DNA of 7,137 bases from Bacteroidota bacterium (lineage in GTDB: Bacteria > Zhuqueibacterota > Zhuqueibacteria > Zhuqueibacterales > Geothermadaptataceae). Every line of letters begins with the position of its first letter. Positions within the stretch are counted from its first letter, which is position 1. This document shows, in pieces, positions 6,876 through 7,137 of the stretch. The notes below the pieces were generated by a model. The model did no database searches and was not told the DNA's origin. It worked only from the letters and a program-made list of their open reading frames with translations. Location: contig DRLW01000330.1 in the NCBI GenBank assembly GCA_011375275.1, forward strand, positions 1 to 7,137, in the 5' to 3' direction. The translations under genes were made by a program, and so were the position numbers.

Positions 6876-6972
6876 CGCGGATCAGGTACAGGAGGTGGCC
6901 CGACTGGCTATCCACTAAACTCAGCACGGTTGCATTTTTTCAACCAGACCGCGTGCCTGAAAAGATGAGAGC

Positions 6973-6997
6973 CCGGCACGGCGCTTCGCCTGGCCGG
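6973..6997. repeat. Imperfect palindrome, possible dispersed intergenic repeat
   Basis: CCGGC (6973-6977) pairs with GCCGG (6993-6997), and inside it GGCG (6980-6983) pairs with CGCC (6987-6990) around CTT, with a two-by-two internal loop. The right arm runs on as GCCGGAATGAC. Its reverse complement, GTCATTCCGGC, is like the edge of palindromic repeats that are scattered between genes in many bacteria. Only one copy is present in this window, so repeat status is inferred from form alone. Confidence 0.35.
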
Positions 6998-7127
6998 AAT
7001 GACAGATGCCGGTATCTGAGCCGAGCCCGGTTTGCTGAGTTAACTGGTTACCCGGAGGTGTCCCGTTCTAAACCGTGCCGCCCGCTGCACCTGAACGTTT
7101 CACAACACACCGGAGGGATGTTTTGCC

Positions 7128-7137
7128 ATGCGCACAC
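7128..7137 (+). CDS. Possible start of a gene running off the right edge
   Basis: ATG at 7128 is preceded by GGAGGG (7112-7117), ten bases upstream, which is a good Shine-Dalgarno at a slightly long spacing. Only three codons (Met-Arg-Thr) are in the window, so no product can be suggested. The competing ATG at 7118 directly abuts the same Shine-Dalgarno and is unlikely to be used. Confidence 0.3.

Larger units (their letters stand above)
6736..7127. other. Non-coding stretch with hairpins, no convincing gene
   Basis: About 390 bases hold no convincing complete gene; one uncertain frame, open from 6965 to the window edge, is treated in the findings. A -35-like TTGACT lies at 6802-6807, with only AAAAAT at 6825-6830 as a -10 after 17 bases. 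Pairings that can be seen are CGCGAA/TTCGCG (6838-6843, 6874-6879) enclosing GGCTGG/CCAGCC (6844-6849, 6853-6858), GTTG/CAAC (6929-6932, 6941-6944) inside GCACG/CGTGC (6924-6928, 6952-6956), and CGGTTT/AAACCG (7028-7033, 7070-7075). The density of pairings suggests a structured leader or small RNA for a gene beyond the right edge, but some of these stems are short enough to be chance. No known RNA family was identified. Confidence 0.4.

Noticed and set aside
6941..6960. T-box leader, because of ACCGCG at 6948-6953
   Set aside because: The full UGGNACCGCG box is absent, and no specifier or antiterminator arrangement is seen.
6878..6975. SAM-I riboswitch
   Set aside because: Only scattered fragments match. 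The conserved core order and the paired P1 ends are not found.
6924..7078. Long-range inverted repeat GCACGGTT (6924-6931) with AACCGTGC (7071-7078)
   Set aside because: An 8-base complementary match across a 400-base region is expected about once by chance.

Overview
The window looks like a chromosomal piece of a Gram-negative bacterium of the Bacteroidota/Calditrichota/KSB1 (FCB) assemblage. The main evidence is a large secreted protein ending in a type IX secretion (T9SS) C-terminal sorting domain with the YPNPFNPQTTI signature. A TonB-dependent receptor with an N-terminal carboxypeptidase-regulatory-like domain and a signal-peptide protein with beta-barrel character fit the same picture. 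The exact phylum is an inference. The DNA is moderately GC-rich, with one clearly AT-rich divergent promoter region.

Layout. Positions 1-1237 (minus strand) hold the N-terminal 412 codons of a TonB-dependent outer-membrane receptor that runs off the left edge. Positions 1238-1584 are a divergent intergenic region with a near-consensus sigma70-type promoter for the receptor. Positions 1585-4197 (plus) encode an 870-residue secreted modular protein: signal peptide, Asp-box (BNR/sialidase-like) propeller, two PKD domains, two cadherin-like repeats and a T9SS sorting domain. It is followed by a clear intrinsic terminator at 4219-4250. Positions 4411-5781 (plus) encode a saccharopine dehydrogenase (L-glutamate-forming) / LYS9-family enzyme with its own putative promoter. 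Positions 5782-5973 contain a tight cluster of three stem-loops. Positions 5974-6735 (plus) encode a 253-residue exported protein of unknown function, probably an outer-membrane beta-barrel. The last 400 bases (6736-7137) hold no convincing gene, but contain hairpins, a T-rich tract and an imperfect palindrome; a ribosome-binding site and ATG at the extreme right edge may begin another gene.

How the genes relate. The divergently arranged TonB receptor and T9SS-exported propeller protein could both act at the cell surface, for example in capturing a glycan or other macromolecule, but no substrate can be read from the sequence. The lysine-catabolism-type dehydrogenase is cytoplasmic and has no pathway partner here, so it looks like a stand-alone transcription unit. 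I found no CRISPR array, transposase, rRNA, tRNA or defence system. Nothing here clearly amounts to a new biological system; the best leads are the stem-loop cluster at 5838-5933 and the structured non-coding tail at 6736-7127.
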